Shown: positions 48,181-58,031, counted from the first letter of the stretch. The stretch: 64,000 nucleotides of DNA from Shewanella psychropiezotolerans (GCF_007197555.1 NZ_CP041614.1:1170001-1234000); one strand, 5' to 3'. The notes: generated by a model from the letters alone, not told the origin. Numbers and translations: made by a program.

Positions 48181-48212
48181 AAAAAAGAGTCGCGGTTAGC
48201 GACTCTTTTTTT
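48181..48212. terminator. Terminator of srmB (bidirectional form)
   Basis: GAGTCGC and GCGACTC around GGTTA, flanked by A and T runs. Confidence 0.88.
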
Positions 48213-48248
48213 ATTAATGAATAAGAATAAAGTGTGTAGATGAAAGAT

Positions 48249-49478
48249 CTACTTCTTCTTTTTTTTCTTATTTTTCTTACTGAATGTCTTTGTTGCACCA
48301 GGCTTAACCTTGTTTTTCCCAGGAGGCTTAGCTTCCTTGTTCTTAGGGCGAAGATCTTTGATGAATCTGCGCTTAAGGACCTGGTCAATGTAGCGTTCAA
48401 TCTTGCCGACTACGCGGATATCGTGAGCCTCGACCAGAGAGATAGCCGTGCCTTTGGCGCCTGCGCGGGCAGTACGTCCGATGCGGTGTACATAAGTATC
48501 TGCAGATCTTGGCATATCGAAGTTGATTACATGACTGATATCATCTACGTCGATGCCGCGAGCGGCGACATCGGTGGCCAATAGGACATTGACTTCGCCT
48601 TTAGTGAAGCGGCCCAAAGCCTGGAATCTCTGTTTTTGTTCCATGTCGCCACGCATAAAGCTACATGTTATCCCTTCTCTCTGTAGCAAGCCTTCCAGGC
48701 TTGCTACACCTTCTCGGGTCTTAACAAACACTATGGTACGCGTCACATCTTCCTGTCTGAGGATGTTGCATAGCATGGCGAATTTATGTTCTTTATTGTC
48801 GGCAATATGGATCCATTGGTGGATTTTGGCTTTCTCGCTGCGCGGTGCTTCGGCCTCTACCTTAACTGGATCTGTCAGCAGCTGGTGTGAGAAACGTCCC
48901 ACATCACTGCCCTCTAGCGTTGCCGAGAATAGCATGGTCTGTTTGCGACCAACTGATTCGATGGCTAAGGTCTCGACCGCGGCGGAGAATCCCATATCCA
49001 GCATTCTGTCGGCTTCATCGATGACAAACACTTCAACCTCTTCGGCATTGAAGTTACCCTTGTCCAGATATTCCATCAAGCGGCCGGGAGTGGCGACTAA
49101 GATATCGACATTATTCTTTAGCGCTTCTTCTTGTGGGCCGTAGGGCATGCCGCCTGTGATGATGGCGATATCGAGATCCAGACCTGTCGACAGATGCGAG
49201 GCATAACGATGAATTTGGCTGGCAAGCTCACGGGTCGGTGTCAATACAAGGACACGGGGCTGACCGCCGAAGCGACGAGGAAAGTCGATGAGATGTTGGA
49301 TCGCTGGCAGCAGAAAACTGGCAGTTTTGCCTGTCCCTGTTGGTGCCCGAGCTAAAATGTCTTTCTGCTCCATCGCCAATGGAATGGTTTGTTGCTGTAT
49401 CGTGGTGGGCTTTTTATGGCCCATGGCTCTTAATGACTCTAGTAAAATAGGGTCAAGCAGGAAGTCTTCAAATAGCAT
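48249..49478 (-). CDS. srmB: DEAD-box RNA helicase SrmB
   Basis: 409 residues from ATG 49478 (MLFEDFLLDPILLESLRAMG). All helicase motifs: ARAPTGTGKTASF (I), PTRELASQ (Ia), TGGMPYG, VATPGRLMEYL, VIDEADRMLDMGF (DEAD as DEAD), LFSATLEG (SAT), LLATDVAARGIDV and HRIGRTARAGAKG. A Lys-rich tail (FSKKNKKKKKK) follows. SrmB helps assemble the 50S ribosomal subunit by remodelling 23S rRNA. The divergently placed trmN6 next to it is the same neighbourhood as in E. coli, although here both are on one strand. Confidence 0.9.
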   Translation of the reverse strand: MLFEDFLLDPILLESLRAMGHKKPTTIQQQTIPLAMEQKDILARAPTGTGKTASFLLPAIQHLIDFPRRFGGQPRVLVLTPTRELASQIHRYASHLSTGLDLDIAIITGGMPYGPQEEALKNNVDILVATPGRLMEYLDKGNFNAEEVEVFVIDEADRMLDMGFSAAVETLAIESVGRKQTMLFSATLEGSDVGRFSHQLLTDPVKVEAEAPRSEKAKIHQWIHIADNKEHKFAMLCNILRQEDVTRTIVFVKTREGVASLEGLLQREGITCSFMRGDMEQKQRFQALGRFTKGEVNVLLATDVAARGIDVDDISHVINFDMPRSADTYVHRIGRTARAGAKGTAISLVEAHDIRVVGKIERYIDQVLKRRFIKDLRPKNKEAKPPGKNKVKPGATKTFSKKNKKKKKK

Positions 49479-49594
49479 GCGCAGCGTTCTCAATAAATAA
49501 TAGCCGCGCATTATACACCAAAATATACCAAACTAGCTCTTAATTTCATCTAAATTATCGGTCGTTCCGGAGATAAACTTCATCCGGAAACGGG

Positions 49595-50326
49595 CTAGTA
49601 TTTGAGATAAAACCCGGTGATTAGGGCAATCATCTCTTGGGTATAACTGCCATCACTTTCCTTGATACAGAAGTGGCTCGAGTCGACTCGATTGCTCTGT
49701 TCTGGGGAGGGAGCTTGCCTGTGAGCTAAATTAAACACATGTCTGTGGGGTTTCTTAGCTGCAGAATCTGCAATATCCATGACCCGGGTCATGACGAGTT
49801 CTGAGCATGCCAGCTCTTGCTGAAACTTAGGCATACTTTGACTGGGGAGAATGAGGCTAGCGGTGCCATCGGCTGCCAAGAGGCGAGTTATGGCTTTTAT
49901 TAGGCATGAAAAATCTAAGCTGTCGGTATGTCTGGCTTTTGCCCTAAGTTGATTTTTGGATTGTGTCCCGCCTTTAAAATAAGGGGGATTGCAGATGATA
50001 TGATCAAATTTTACTTGGGTGTCCAAGCCCTGTAGAGCAAAGTCCTGAATAGCACACTGCTCTATTGTAAACCTCTTATCCCACTTAGAGGCCTGAAAGT
50101 TTCTCTCACAAGCCGATGCCGCGGTTTCATCGAGTTCGATTGCGGTGATAATCCCTTCACTTCGCTGAGCGGCCATCAAACTTAGTAGTCCGCTTCCTGC
50201 ACCAATATCAAGAATATTCTTGGCTTGGGTCAGAGGTGCCCAGGCTCCGAGAATCACAGCATCTGTGCTAACAGGCATGCCGCAGTTATGGTCATCTATA
50301 TGAAATTGTTTGAAGGTAAATGGCAT
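49595..50326 (-). CDS. trmN6: tRNA1(Val) (adenine37-N6)-methyltransferase TrmN6
   Basis: 243 residues from ATG 50326, which aligns with E. coli TrmN6 (YfiC) through FTFKQFHIDDHNCGMPVSTD. SAM motif ILDIGAGSGLLSLMAAQRSE and the N6-adenine signature IICNPPYFKGG are intact. It methylates A37 of tRNA1(Val) in the cytoplasm. A longer start at 50404 is possible but adds an unlike leader. Neighbour of srmB as in E. coli. Confidence 0.88.
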   Translation of the reverse strand: MPFTFKQFHIDDHNCGMPVSTDAVILGAWAPLTQAKNILDIGAGSGLLSLMAAQRSEGIITAIELDETAASACERNFQASKWDKRFTIEQCAIQDFALQGLDTQVKFDHIICNPPYFKGGTQSKNQLRAKARHTDSLDFSCLIKAITRLLAADGTASLILPSQSMPKFQQELACSELVMTRVMDIADSAAKKPHRHVFNLAHRQAPSPEQSNRVDSSHFCIKESDGSYTQEMIALITGFYLKY

Positions 50327-50798
50327 CGAGTCTGATCTGTTCTGAATTAAAAATTTAGGTGCAGGATTGTACTCTAATAGCAGAGATTGGTTAATGGCTT
50401 TCATTTGGGCTCTGATTTTAATTATGTTGCTGGCTTGTGATGACGACCTCTTTTCTACGCTTGATGCTGTTGCTCTGTGTGAACCTTTACATTGGTGTTG
50501 CGATATCGTTGTATTTCCGGTGTTAATTATTTCTGATTTTAGTAGGTTCCTTGTTAAATAATGCGGTATTTGCTAATAGTATGCTTCTGGAATAGGGCTT
50601 TAAGCACTTTTTTAGGCTAGGTAAGCCAGTTTTAAGTAATGTTAGCGTCAGGTACTCCCGCTTTTGCTCATAAACTCGCCAAGTGTCGACCGAATTTACC
50701 ACGGACTCATGTAATTATTAGTTTACACATAATATAATCTCCACTTACAGAGCCTGTGATTGGCCTAATAATTTGAGATCGTTACAAAACAATAAAAG

Positions 50799-52145
50799 AT
50801 GATGGGGCAAAAAGTGCAAAATAAACAGATGAGCATGGCTGATACCTTAGGGTTAGGTTTTATGACGTTCGCGTTCTTCTTGGGCGCCGGTAATCTTATT
50901 TTCCCGCCATTGGCAGGTTTCCTCGCTGGGGAAAATATGACTTTAGCCATGATTGGCTTCTTGATCACGGCGGTAACTTTACCCCTGATCACCCTGATCG
51001 CGGTTGCTAAGGCGAACGGTAAGATCATGGGTTTACTCCCTCCTTTGGCTGCAACCATTTTTGCCATCGCTATTTATATCGTTATCGGTCCTGCATTCGC
51101 GGCCCCACGAGCGGGATTAGTGGCCTATGAAATGGGCTTTAAACCTTTCCTGGCAGATAGCAATGCAACCTTTATGATCGCTGGCATAGTGCTTAATGTT
51201 TCCCAGCTTATTTACACCTTAATCTTCTTTGGTGGAGCCATGCTAATGGCACTTTATCCGGGAAAACTGCTCGACAGTGTGGGTAAGGTACTTACGCCTA
51301 TTATGATTTTTCTTCTGGTGGGTTTAGCTATCTCTGTCATGGTGTTACCTGGATCAGACGTTGGCCAAGCCGTGGGTGATTATCAGACTAACCCGCTGAC
51401 CAAAGGTATATTGGAAGGTTATAACACCATGGATACCTTGGCATCACTCATCTTCGGCATGTTGATTATCGATATTCTTCGTCGTAAAGGGGTGAGTGAC
51501 AGTAAAGATCAGACTAAATACCTGATTAGAGCCGCCTTGATTGCCGCAGCCGGTCTGGCATTTGTCTATATATCTCTCTTTTATCTAGGTGCCTCTGCCG
51601 GTGAACTCGCCAATGGCGCAGACAATGGCGGGACGATATTAACCAACTATGTGAACCATGAGTTCGGCAGTCTAGGTCAGATTTTGTTGGCGGCCGTGGT
51701 CACACTAGCCTGTTTAACCACGGTTATTGGTCTGGTGACGGCTTGTGCCGAGTTCTTCAATGATCTGCTTCCACGCATATCCTACAAAATGTTCGTGGTT
51801 ATCATGAGTCTGGCCTGTGCCACAGTGGCGAACGTTGGCTTATCTCAACTGATCAGCATAAGCGTACCTGTGCTCTACACCATCTATCCTGTTGCTATCG
51901 CCTTAGTTGCGGTGACTTTCTTAACGAATAAGTTTGCCATGCCTGAGCTCTCTCATCGTATCGTGCTGAGCGTCGCTTTGGTATTTGGTATTATCGATGG
52001 TCTTAAAGCGGCCGGTATCGATATGGGCTTGGTGGATTTCATGCCAATGAATAATGAAGGCATGGCCTGGTTACTGCCGACAGGGCTGGCAATTATGGCG
52101 TGTTTATTTATCAAGAAGAGTAAAGCAGAGCCTGTTTTGGGATAA
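50799..52145 (+). CDS. brnQ: Branched-chain amino acid transporter BrnQ (LIVCS family)
   Basis: 448 residues, twelve helices. LGLGFMTFAFFLGAGNLIFPP at the start and YIPALLYTIYP-like VPVLYTIYPVAIALVAVTF mark the LIVCS family, which takes up leucine, isoleucine and valine with Na+ or H+. The start may also be ATG 50802; AAAAGATG precedes. A strong terminator follows. Confidence 0.92.
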   Translation: MMGQKVQNKQMSMADTLGLGFMTFAFFLGAGNLIFPPLAGFLAGENMTLAMIGFLITAVTLPLITLIAVAKANGKIMGLLPPLAATIFAIAIYIVIGPAFAAPRAGLVAYEMGFKPFLADSNATFMIAGIVLNVSQLIYTLIFFGGAMLMALYPGKLLDSVGKVLTPIMIFLLVGLAISVMVLPGSDVGQAVGDYQTNPLTKGILEGYNTMDTLASLIFGMLIIDILRRKGVSDSKDQTKYLIRAALIAAAGLAFVYISLFYLGASAGELANGADNGGTILTNYVNHEFGSLGQILLAAVVTLACLTTVIGLVTACAEFFNDLLPRISYKMFVVIMSLACATVANVGLSQLISISVPVLYTIYPVAIALVAVTFLTNKFAMPELSHRIVLSVALVFGIIDGLKAAGIDMGLVDFMPMNNEGMAWLLPTGLAIMACLFIKKSKAEPVLG

Positions 52146-52190
52146 CTCCATACATACTCTGTTAATTTCCTGAGTATGTCATAGAATACT

Positions 52191-52221
52191 AAGCGCGGTC
52201 TCGATGAGAACGCGCTTTTTT
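52191..52221 (+). terminator. Terminator of brnQ
   Basis: AAGCGCG pairs with CGCGCTT, then T residues; it stands just before xerD. Confidence 0.8.
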
Positions 52222-52244
52222 AATGCCTCAAAGGAGTGATTAGC

Positions 52245-53162
52245 TTGGCTGAGCCTGCTGAATCTAAACAATATCAACCCGACCCGCTTATCGATACCTT
52301 TCTTGATGACCTCTGGTCGAACCGGGGATTGAGTGATAATACGCTCTCAGCCTATCGAACCGACCTACGCCATTTCGATCGTTATATTCAGAAATTGGGG
52401 GCCGGGTTAGTTCAGGTATCTCAGGAATTGATCCGTGACTATCTGGATGTGAGATTTGATAAAGGTTTCGCCCGTACCAGCAGTGCTCGTCTGATGAGTA
52501 GTCTGAGGCGTTTCTATGGTTTTTTGTTGCTTAAAAAGTTGATTCAAGCGGATCCTATCGCTCGGATAAAGTCGCCTAAATTAGCCCGTAAGTTACCTGA
52601 TTCACTCAGCGAGGCCGATGTGGATATCTTGCTCAATGAACCGGATCTACAAGATCCCATTGAGTGCCGTGACAGGGCTATGCTGGAGCTTCTCTATGCT
52701 ACCGGGCTACGAGTGACTGAATTGGTGAGCCTGACCATGGAGCAGCTCAGCCTCAGGCAGGGGCTGGTGAGGGTGGTGGGCAAAGGTGGTAAGGAGAGGC
52801 TAGTGCCTCTGGGAGAGCTTGCCGTCAACGAAGTTGAACACTATCTTGAGGGAGCCAGAGCCGAGTTGCTTAAAGGCAAGCTCAGTGATGTGTTATTCCC
52901 CTCTAAACGTGGCCAGATGATGACCAGGCAGACCTTCTGGCATAGAATTAAACTCTACGCGCTTAGGGCTGGCATAGTGACGCATATCTCCCCCCATACA
53001 ATGAGGCATGCTTTCGCGACGCACCTGCTAAATCATGGCGCAGATCTGCGTGTGGTGCAGTTGTTACTGGGACATAGCGATCTGTCCACCACACAGATTT
53101 ACACCCATGTGGCCAAAGCCAGACTCAGTCAGCTCCACAGCGAGCATCACCCCAGGGGCTAG
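52245..53162 (+). CDS. xerD: Tyrosine recombinase XerD
   Basis: 305 residues from TTG 52245, eight bases after AAAGGAG; a GTG at 52236 would be too close. Core motifs: LYATGLRVTELVSL (catalytic Arg), VVGKGGKERLVPLG (Lys), HTMRHAFATHLLNHGADLRVVQLLLGH (His-xx-Arg, His) and YTHV (nucleophilic Tyr). It resolves chromosome dimers at dif together with XerC in an FtsK-dependent way. First gene of xerD-dsbC-recJ, an order seen in many gammaproteobacteria. Confidence 0.92.
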   Translation: MAEPAESKQYQPDPLIDTFLDDLWSNRGLSDNTLSAYRTDLRHFDRYIQKLGAGLVQVSQELIRDYLDVRFDKGFARTSSARLMSSLRRFYGFLLLKKLIQADPIARIKSPKLARKLPDSLSEADVDILLNEPDLQDPIECRDRAMLELLYATGLRVTELVSLTMEQLSLRQGLVRVVGKGGKERLVPLGELAVNEVEHYLEGARAELLKGKLSDVLFPSKRGQMMTRQTFWHRIKLYALRAGIVTHISPHTMRHAFATHLLNHGADLRVVQLLLGHSDLSTTQIYTHVAKARLSQLHSEHHPRG

Positions 53163-53163
53163 G

Positions 53164-53403
53164 TTGCCAGATAGCAAGTTGGAAGTATCTTTTTAAGTTG
53201 GGTTCATTTGGCGGGTTCGGTGTTTGGCAATTTACCGTATGCCGAAATGGTTTTGTTATCAAACGCCTGCCCGGAAGCGTTAGGTTGCCATGAAGGAACG
53301 AGCTTCAAACACATAAGCCAATAGCAAAAGCCACTGGATTCCGGCTAAAAAGATCTGCCGGAACGACGGGGAAGAAGGATTGATACCCAAATGAACCATC
53401 AAA
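53164..53403. repeat. Repeat region between xerD and dsbC
   Basis: The minus strand of 53164-53215 carries AATGAACCCAACTTAAAAAG next to the xerD stop, matching 10158-10190. A GGTTCATTTGG end at 53202 is inverted at about 53392 (CCAAATGAACC), so the segment may be an element of about 200 bp. Inside it is a CACTGGATTCCGGC ... GCCGGAACGACGG palindrome, a familiar intergenic repeat. No gene is present to 53596. Confidence 0.6.
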
Positions 53404-53596
53404 AAATGCAAACAAGCTTCATTCGAAGCAGCTTAACTGTGAGGTAATTTATAATTACCTCTACTGGCAGTGATTTAGTTACAGTTATTATTTGCTTTAA
53501 TCCTGTTGAAACTGTAACTTTTCTGGCCTAAACAGGGTCTAATCAACTGTAATTCTAAATAACCGCACCAGACCCATGCAAAGAACAGGATATATA

Positions 53597-54334
53597 ATGA
53601 AGTTTACCCGCATATTTTCTTTGGTACTTGCTGTGGTAATAGCACCTTTCGCTATGGCCACATCGAATACTACCAGCGACACAATTGCCAATTCAGCTGA
53701 GCTGAAGCAGAAGCTGAGTGAAACACTCAATGTTGAGGTTCACTCCCTTAATCAGTCGCCGATCCCAGGGTTATACGAAGCCTTAACGGATCGTGGCGTG
53801 CTATATATCTCTAAAGATGGCTCTAAGCTACTCCATGGTAGCTTGTACGATTTAGATAACGGTATGAAGAATCTGACTGAGGCTGCTATGGCAGGACCTC
53901 GTATCGAGATGATGAAACCCCTTGAAGACCATATGTTGGTGTATAAGGCTAAGAACGAGAAGCATGTGGTTACCGTCTTCACCGACATTAGCTGCGGTTA
54001 CTGTCGCAAATTGCATAATCAGATGGATGAGTATAACGATTTAGGCATCACCATTCGTTATCTGGCATTCCCTCGTCGCGGCGTGCCTTCTGCTAACGCA
54101 GATGAGATGGAGGCGGTCTGGTGTGCAGCGGATCCACTGAAAGCGATGACAGAAGCTAAGGCGGGTAAGAGCGTTAAGCATAAGCAGTGTGACGCGAAAA
54201 TTGCCGAGCAGTATAATTTGGGACAGAGCTTCGGTATCAATGGCACCCCGGCTATTATCCTCGAAGATGGCAGCATGATTCCTGGCTATCAGCCACCTAA
54301 AGATCTACTGCGTGCTCTGGAAGCTATTAACTAG
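53597..54334 (+). CDS. dsbC: Thiol:disulfide interchange protein DsbC
   Basis: 245 residues from ATG 53597. Signal peptide MKFTRIFSLVLAVVIAPFAMA. The N-terminal dimerisation region is followed by a thioredoxin domain with active site CGYC (C133 and C136) in DISCGYCRKLHNQM and the cis-Pro loop GINGTPAIIL. It isomerises wrong disulfides in the periplasm and is kept reduced by DsbD. Sits between xerD and recJ as in E. coli. Confidence 0.94.
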   Translation: MKFTRIFSLVLAVVIAPFAMATSNTTSDTIANSAELKQKLSETLNVEVHSLNQSPIPGLYEALTDRGVLYISKDGSKLLHGSLYDLDNGMKNLTEAAMAGPRIEMMKPLEDHMLVYKAKNEKHVVTVFTDISCGYCRKLHNQMDEYNDLGITIRYLAFPRRGVPSANADEMEAVWCAADPLKAMTEAKAGKSVKHKQCDAKIAEQYNLGQSFGINGTPAIILEDGSMIPGYQPPKDLLRALEAIN

Positions 54335-54358
54335 ATTTCTTGACTATATAAAGCCTAA

Positions 54359-54385
54359 GGCCAGCGATATCGCTGGCCTTTTTAT
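54359..54385 (+). terminator. Terminator of dsbC
   Basis: AAGGCCAGCGA and TCGCTGGCCTT form a perfect palindrome followed by T. Confidence 0.85.
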
Positions 54386-54541
54386 GTCCGGCATATCAGA
54401 TGGCGCATTTCAGGTTAGTGAATTTTTGCTTCCATACTTAACCTAAAACTGGTTTGTTTGCAGTGTTATCTGGGCTGCGGTTTGATATGCTAGCCGTCGT
54501 TTGATTTCTCTGTGCTCAACCTAGCTATAAGGCAGTAATTC

Positions 54542-56266
54542 GTGATCCATAAGATAGTCCGACGTTCTAAGGTTGATGACACTCATCTGCCAGATTCCTT
54601 CTCTCCTCTGTTAAAGCAGATCTATGCCAGCCGTGGTACCACTGCCGAGGAATGCGATCTGACTCTGTCACGCCTGCTGCGCCCCAATACCATGAAAGGT
54701 TTGGACATAGCCTCTAAGATTATCGCCGATGGGATCAGAGACAATCGCGCTATTTTAATCATGGGTGACTTCGATGCCGATGGTGCGACCTCGACCTGTG
54801 TGTGCATGTTGGCCCTCAAGATGATGGGCGCCAGTAAAATCGATTACCTTATCCCTAATCGCTTCGATTTCGGTTATGGACTTAGCCCTGAGATTGTTGC
54901 TGTCGCCCATAGTAAGGGCGCAGAGCTGTTGATCACGGTAGATAATGGTATCTCATCCATAGAAGGCGTTGCTGCCGCTAAGGCGCTGGGCATGCAAGTG
55001 GTGATAACAGATCACCATCTGCCGGGTAAGACTATTCCCGATGCAGACGCCATAGTGAATCCCAATCAAGTGGATTGCAGCTTCGCCAGTAAATCTATCG
55101 CCGGTGTCGGGGTGGCTTTCTACTTGATGTCAGCCCTAAGAGCCGAGCTTAGACAGCGCAACTGGTATCAAGATCAGGGCATTAGCGAACCGAATTTAGG
55201 TCATCTGCTCGATATCGTCGCCCTGGGCACAGTTGCCGATGTGGTGGCCCTCGACGGTAACAACCGCATCTTAGTGGAAGCGGGATTACAGAGGGTGAGG
55301 GCGGGCCGCTGCCGCGCCGGCATCACGGCTTTATTAGAAGTCGCGAAACGTAACCCGGCTAAAATAGTCGCTGCCGATTTTGGCTTCGCCGTAGGCCCCA
55401 GGCTTAATGCGGCGGGGCGTCTCGATGAGATGGCCCTTGGGGTCGAGACCTTGCTTTGTGATGACATGATGAGTGCCAGGCGCATGGCGGCTGAGCTTGA
55501 TGGTTTAAACGCACAGCGACGGGATCTCGAAGCCGATATGCAGCAAGAAGCGCTAAAGAGCCTGGAGTCTGTTGAGCTCAATGAAGCGAGCCTGCCTTGG
55601 GGCATAGCCCTTTTCCAGGAGGATTGGCATCAGGGAGTTATCGGTATTCTGGCTTCCAGAATCAAAGACAGATACCACAGACCCGTAATTGCATTTGCCG
55701 ATGCGGGGGAAGGCGAGATAAAAGGTTCGGCGCGCTCGATAAAGGGACTGCACATGCGCGACCTTCTTGAACTTATCAATAGCCGTCACCCCGGAATGAT
55801 CCTCAAATTTGGTGGCCATGCCATGGCTGCGGGACTCTCTTTGAGAGCGAAAGACTTTGAGACCTTCGAGCAGGCATTCGATCAAGCTGTGCGTGAGTTG
55901 TTAAAGCTTGAGCAGCTGACTGGTGAGTTCGTGACCGACGGAGACTTGTCCGCTGGAGATATGAACTTAACAATCGCCTCAGAGCTGCGTAATGCAGGCC
56001 CCTGGGGCCAAGAGTTCCCTGAGCCTCTGTTCGATGGTCACTTTAAAGTCATCCAACAACGTATCGTCGGTGAGAAGCATCTTAAACTGGTGCTGGAAAC
56101 CGAATGTGGCCAAACCATGCTAGATGCCATCGCCTTTAATATCGATCTTAAGACCTGGCCCGATGCCACCATAGAGCATGCTCAGGTGGTCTATAAACTC
56201 GACGTGAACGAGTTTAGAGGTAATCAGACGGTGCAGTTGATGGTAGAGCAGATAGAACCTATGTAA
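54542..56266 (+). CDS. recJ: Single-stranded-DNA-specific exonuclease RecJ
   Basis: 574 residues from GTG 54542, close to E. coli RecJ (577). DHH motifs: ILIMGDFDADGATST, ITVDNGISSIEG, VVITDHHLPGKTIPDADAIVNP and VALGTVADVVALDG. The later GGHAMAAGLSL is the DHHA1 motif. RecJ degrades single-stranded DNA 5' to 3' in recombination and mismatch repair. A copy of its last codons appears 1.7 kb downstream (57985-58031). Confidence 0.94.
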   Translation: MIHKIVRRSKVDDTHLPDSFSPLLKQIYASRGTTAEECDLTLSRLLRPNTMKGLDIASKIIADGIRDNRAILIMGDFDADGATSTCVCMLALKMMGASKIDYLIPNRFDFGYGLSPEIVAVAHSKGAELLITVDNGISSIEGVAAAKALGMQVVITDHHLPGKTIPDADAIVNPNQVDCSFASKSIAGVGVAFYLMSALRAELRQRNWYQDQGISEPNLGHLLDIVALGTVADVVALDGNNRILVEAGLQRVRAGRCRAGITALLEVAKRNPAKIVAADFGFAVGPRLNAAGRLDEMALGVETLLCDDMMSARRMAAELDGLNAQRRDLEADMQQEALKSLESVELNEASLPWGIALFQEDWHQGVIGILASRIKDRYHRPVIAFADAGEGEIKGSARSIKGLHMRDLLELINSRHPGMILKFGGHAMAAGLSLRAKDFETFEQAFDQAVRELLKLEQLTGEFVTDGDLSAGDMNLTIASELRNAGPWGQEFPEPLFDGHFKVIQQRIVGEKHLKLVLETECGQTMLDAIAFNIDLKTWPDATIEHAQVVYKLDVNEFRGNQTVQLMVEQIEPM

Positions 56267-56291
56267 GTCTGCTTCTTGGTTCGGTTATGCC

Positions 56292-57131
56292 TTATTTCTG
56301 CGCACTGACCCCCATCAGATGCTCGACTTTTTTCACGTGTTTGAAGCCGGCCGCTTTGAGCCGGCGGATGACGCCATCGACAAAGCTGCTTCCCTTCTTC
56401 ACTACGTGTGGATTGCCAGTGTAATGAAAAAGTCGTCCGCCTGGGCGCAGCACCCGGAAGATCTCCCGGTAGAACTCTTCGCTATAGAGCTCCCCGGCGA
56501 GGGAAAAGCGCGGTGGATCGTGAACCACAGCATCGAAGGAAATCGCAGGCATTGTGGTGATCAGCTCAAAGCTACTACCCTGACGTTGCACAATCCCCTC
56601 TTTGCCCAAATCGTTTGACCAAGGGTTCTGCGCGCGTAGCCCCATTACCTCCGGACTCAACTCTATGGTGAGCACTTCGCTTGCACCTAGTCGGTGGGCT
56701 GCTATGGCCGCATAGCCAAGTCCGCTGCAGCAGTCCAGTACCTTGTCACCCTTGCTCACCGCCTGTTTAGCCATCTCGGAGGCACTAACAAAGGGGTCAG
56801 TTCCCTTGGAGATGTGCATCTTGACGCCGCTAATTTCTAGCAGAGGTGCGCCAGATGTGGGAACGAGCTTGTAGTAGCCTGAGCTGCGGTCTTCAAGCGG
56901 AACCATATCTCCATCGCGGCAGAGGTAGATCCTCTGTGTCTTCTTGGCGATTCTTTTGAGTTCGTCAATGGAAAGTCGATTGTCATCGTCGAGTACCAGA
57001 CTCTGATCACTTAAGGAAAAGTCCCGTTCCGAAAGATTTAGGTCAGTAGAGAGCCGGATGCAGGACAGTCCTTTAGCGATAGCTTCCAGCGCCTGTTTGG
57101 CATTGATTGAATGTAGGTAGTAGCCGAGCAT
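56292..57131 (-). CDS. SAM-dependent methyltransferase of the archaeal COG2521 type
   Basis: 279 residues. The core has DKVLDCCSGLGYAAIAAHRL (motif I), VLTIELSPEVM, and the unusual VVHDPPRFSLAGELYSEEFYREIFRVLRPGGRLFHYTGNPHV, which is the pattern of a methyltransferase family best known from Archaea. The N-terminal 100 residues are not a known domain by eye. The substrate is not known. It is convergent with recJ, 25 bp away, in a position where other gammaproteobacteria often carry prfB or lysS. Confidence 0.75.
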   Translation of the reverse strand: MLGYYLHSINAKQALEAIAKGLSCIRLSTDLNLSERDFSLSDQSLVLDDDNRLSIDELKRIAKKTQRIYLCRDGDMVPLEDRSSGYYKLVPTSGAPLLEISGVKMHISKGTDPFVSASEMAKQAVSKGDKVLDCCSGLGYAAIAAHRLGASEVLTIELSPEVMGLRAQNPWSNDLGKEGIVQRQGSSFELITTMPAISFDAVVHDPPRFSLAGELYSEEFYREIFRVLRPGGRLFHYTGNPHVVKKGSSFVDGVIRRLKAAGFKHVKKVEHLMGVSAQK

Positions 57132-57317
57132 ATCGTTGGTCTATTTAGTGAGAAATACTGGCCGCACTATACACCTTCAGCGCTGGGTCGGCATTGTTAT
57201 ATAAAAATCGGGCTCCCGTGACTAATCAATAACACAGCGATCAGCATCTAGCTTTCAACTCTGTCTTGAATTAACAGTAAACTTATCTAGTTCTCTTTAG
57301 ATAGTTATAGTTACGAC

Positions 57318-57737
57318 TTACAAACTAGCCCATTGCTGTTTTAGTCCGATGAGGTGGAGTAGGCCGAGGGACAGGCAGATGGCTGAGCTCCAGAACCAGA
57401 ACTCAGGGCTGCGCCCGAGTGGGTTACTGATGAAAAAGAAGCCTGCGACACCGCGGAGTAGATAAATAGCAGTGATAATGATCAGAGCGGTTCGAATGAG
57501 TGGCAGCTTGCCGATAAGTCCAGCGGCACTGAAGGCATAAAGAGACCAGATAGACAGGACTAAGGCAATCCCCGAGGTGATAATAGTCGGCCTTAAACTG
57601 CCTTGCTCCGCCATTATCGCCATCTGCTCTCCGGCACCGAAGAAGCGATACCAGGATGCACCAAAATAGATACAGCCGATATGCGCCAAAGCCGCAAGCG
57701 CACTCAGCGCCCCAGCTACCACTAACAATATATTCAT
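57318..57737 (-). CDS. Small four-helix membrane protein
   Basis: 139 residues with four helices: ILLVVAGALSALAALAHIGC, IITSGIALVLSIWSLYAF, LIRTALIIITAIYLLRGVAGF and FWFWSSAICLSLGLLHLIGL. A WYRFFGAGEQMA segment joins helices 1 and 2. No cofactor motif. Small four-helix proteins of this kind are common in gammaproteobacteria and are unassigned. The ATG at 57737 follows AAAGGAAG. Confidence 0.65.
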   Translation of the reverse strand: MNILLVVAGALSALAALAHIGCIYFGASWYRFFGAGEQMAIMAEQGSLRPTIITSGIALVLSIWSLYAFSAAGLIGKLPLIRTALIIITAIYLLRGVAGFFFISNPLGRSPEFWFWSSAICLSLGLLHLIGLKQQWASL

Positions 57738-57984
57738 TCCCTGAACTTCCTTTTTCTTAACCTTTAAAGGTGCTTAATCACTACTGATTAAAATGTAGAG
57801 TAGGAGCCTAGATAAATTATCTTTGTCGCTAGCCTACACTTGCTAACCATTTGATTCAATTGTTTATCAGCTTCTCTATTGCGGAGTAATAATTCAGACT
57901 TTAAATCCACAGATAATCTTAAGTAGGTTTATTTCTTAATGAATACTAAATCCAAGGTCGTTAGAAATAAGGAGTTAGAAATAA

Positions 57985-58031
57985 GATGAAGTTGATGGTA
58001 GAACAGATACAGGCGCTGTAATTTTAGGTCT
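57985..58031 (+). pseudogene. Duplicated 3' end of recJ
   Basis: Contains AGTTGATGGTAGAACAGATA and a TAA followed by GTCTGCTT, which corresponds to the end of recJ (CAGTTGATGGTAGAGCAGAT ... TAAGTCTGCTT near 56236-56275). The short frame reads KLMVEQIQAL against VQLMVEQIEPM in RecJ. It is preceded by two tandem copies of GTTAGAAATAAG. The rest of 57738-58176 has a hairpin at 58099. Confidence 0.6.

Noticed and set aside
48113..48400. 95-codon minus frame downstream of srmB
   Set aside because: It overlaps srmB and the repeat in another frame; no independent support.
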